Shown here one piece after another: positions 30,606 to 30,768 of a stretch of 30,768 nt of DNA. Position 1 is the stretch's first letter, and each line of letters starts with the position of its first letter. The position numbers and the translations under genes were made by a program. The notes under the pieces are model-generated. The model saw only the letters and a list, made by a program, of their open reading frames with translations, did not search any database and was not told where the DNA came from. This DNA comes from Spirochaetaceae bacterium (lineage in GTDB: Bacteria > Spirochaetota > Spirochaetia > PWKH01). The stretch lies in the NCBI GenBank assembly GCA_003557605.1, contig PWNW01000132.1, forward strand, positions 1-30,768, written 5' to 3'.

Positions 30606-30768
30606 TTATCCTTGAAGCGCTTTTCGTACGATTTCAGCCAAACCCCGTTTAGAAAAGGGCTTTTGGAGAAAATGTATCCCTGGGTCAAGCACACCATGAT
30701 GCACAATCACATTAGCGGTATATCCAGACATATAAACTACTTTCAGATCCGGACAATCCTTTGAAAGC
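30606..30768 (-). CDS. C-terminal end of a response-regulator receiver domain (5' part beyond window)
   Basis: My minus-strand translation of the right edge gives the last ~53 residues of a protein, ending at TAA 30608-30606. [14 protein letters not shown] and [20 protein letters not shown] match the second half of CheY-like receiver domains: the SGYT strand-loop with the switch Ser/Thr region, then the conserved Lys in QKPF. The exact wording is typical of receivers at the C-terminus of hybrid sensor histidine kinases, which is my guess for the whole protein. The phospho-accepting Asp lies outside the window. It is convergent with the tRNA gene; the 103 bp between hold no further gene I can support. 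Confidence 0.8.
   Translation of the reverse strand, partial: LSKDCPDLKVVYMSGYTANVIVHHGVLDPGIHFLQKPFSKRGLAEIVRKALQG

Noticed and set aside
1..30768. Mobile elements, CRISPR arrays, prophage or horizontally acquired island
   Set aside because: No transposase, integrase, repeat-spacer pattern or terminal inverted repeats seen; the gene content is mostly housekeeping in a uniform style.

Overview
The window reads as chromosomal DNA of a free-living, probably anaerobic bacterium of the Spirochaetota. This is inferred from the gene set and gene style: HrpA-type helicase, PcnB with a basic tail, short FtsY, split LolC/D/E-like transporter, GH57/DUF1926 protein, Rnf complex, and several secreted or membrane proteins I cannot place in better-known phyla. 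No marker gene proves the phylum. Coding density is very high, with 4-20 nt start/stop overlaps in most same-strand pairs. I see no insertion sequence, prophage, CRISPR array or rRNA.

Layout. (a) 1-6700: an hrpA-like helicase (cut by the left edge) overlaps hisS, both on minus. pcnB runs on plus and meets a minus-strand P-loop ATPase with an Asp23-like tail. Two overlapping flavodoxin-fold reductases follow on minus. (b) 6709-21786: a single 15-kb co-directional plus-strand block. It begins at a good sigma70-type promoter and contains rnfCDGEAB, a divergent GH57 glucanotransferase-like gene, prfB with a programmed +1 frameshift, a secreted unknown, ftsY, a secreted repeat-type protein, a LolC/D/E-like ABC transporter and rnz. 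(c) 21774-27571: short alternating units. They hold a degenerate GGDEF membrane protein with an acidic partner, a small membrane protein plus a Sua5/YrdC gene, a DUF1015 gene, thiamine pyrophosphokinase, an SPFH-like membrane protein, a 3-TM protein and an AroH-type chorismate mutase. (d) 27542-30768: a methanol:corrinoid methyltransferase gene (mtaB) followed by an AraC regulator with a PocR-like sensor, then tRNA-Thr(TGT) on plus, and the last ~53 residues of a response-regulator receiver domain on minus.

How the parts fit. Rnf couples reduced ferredoxin to NAD+ with ion pumping, an energy scheme typical of anaerobes and acetogens. MtaB would feed methanol methyl groups into a corrinoid protein, and its neighbour regulator probably controls it: two identical 9-bp repeats exactly 21 bp apart lie just upstream of mtaB, the spacing AraC-family proteins use. 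No corrinoid protein (MtaC) or second methyltransferase (MtaA) is in the window. ftsY, the Lol-like transporter and the secreted proteins form an envelope/secretion set.

The observations I rate highest are the mtaB regulator/operator arrangement, the GH57 protein that keeps both catalytic acids but has lost the family's HxHQP motif, the ATPase-Asp23 fusion, and several genes whose -10 boxes lie so close to the start codon that their mRNAs should be nearly leaderless.
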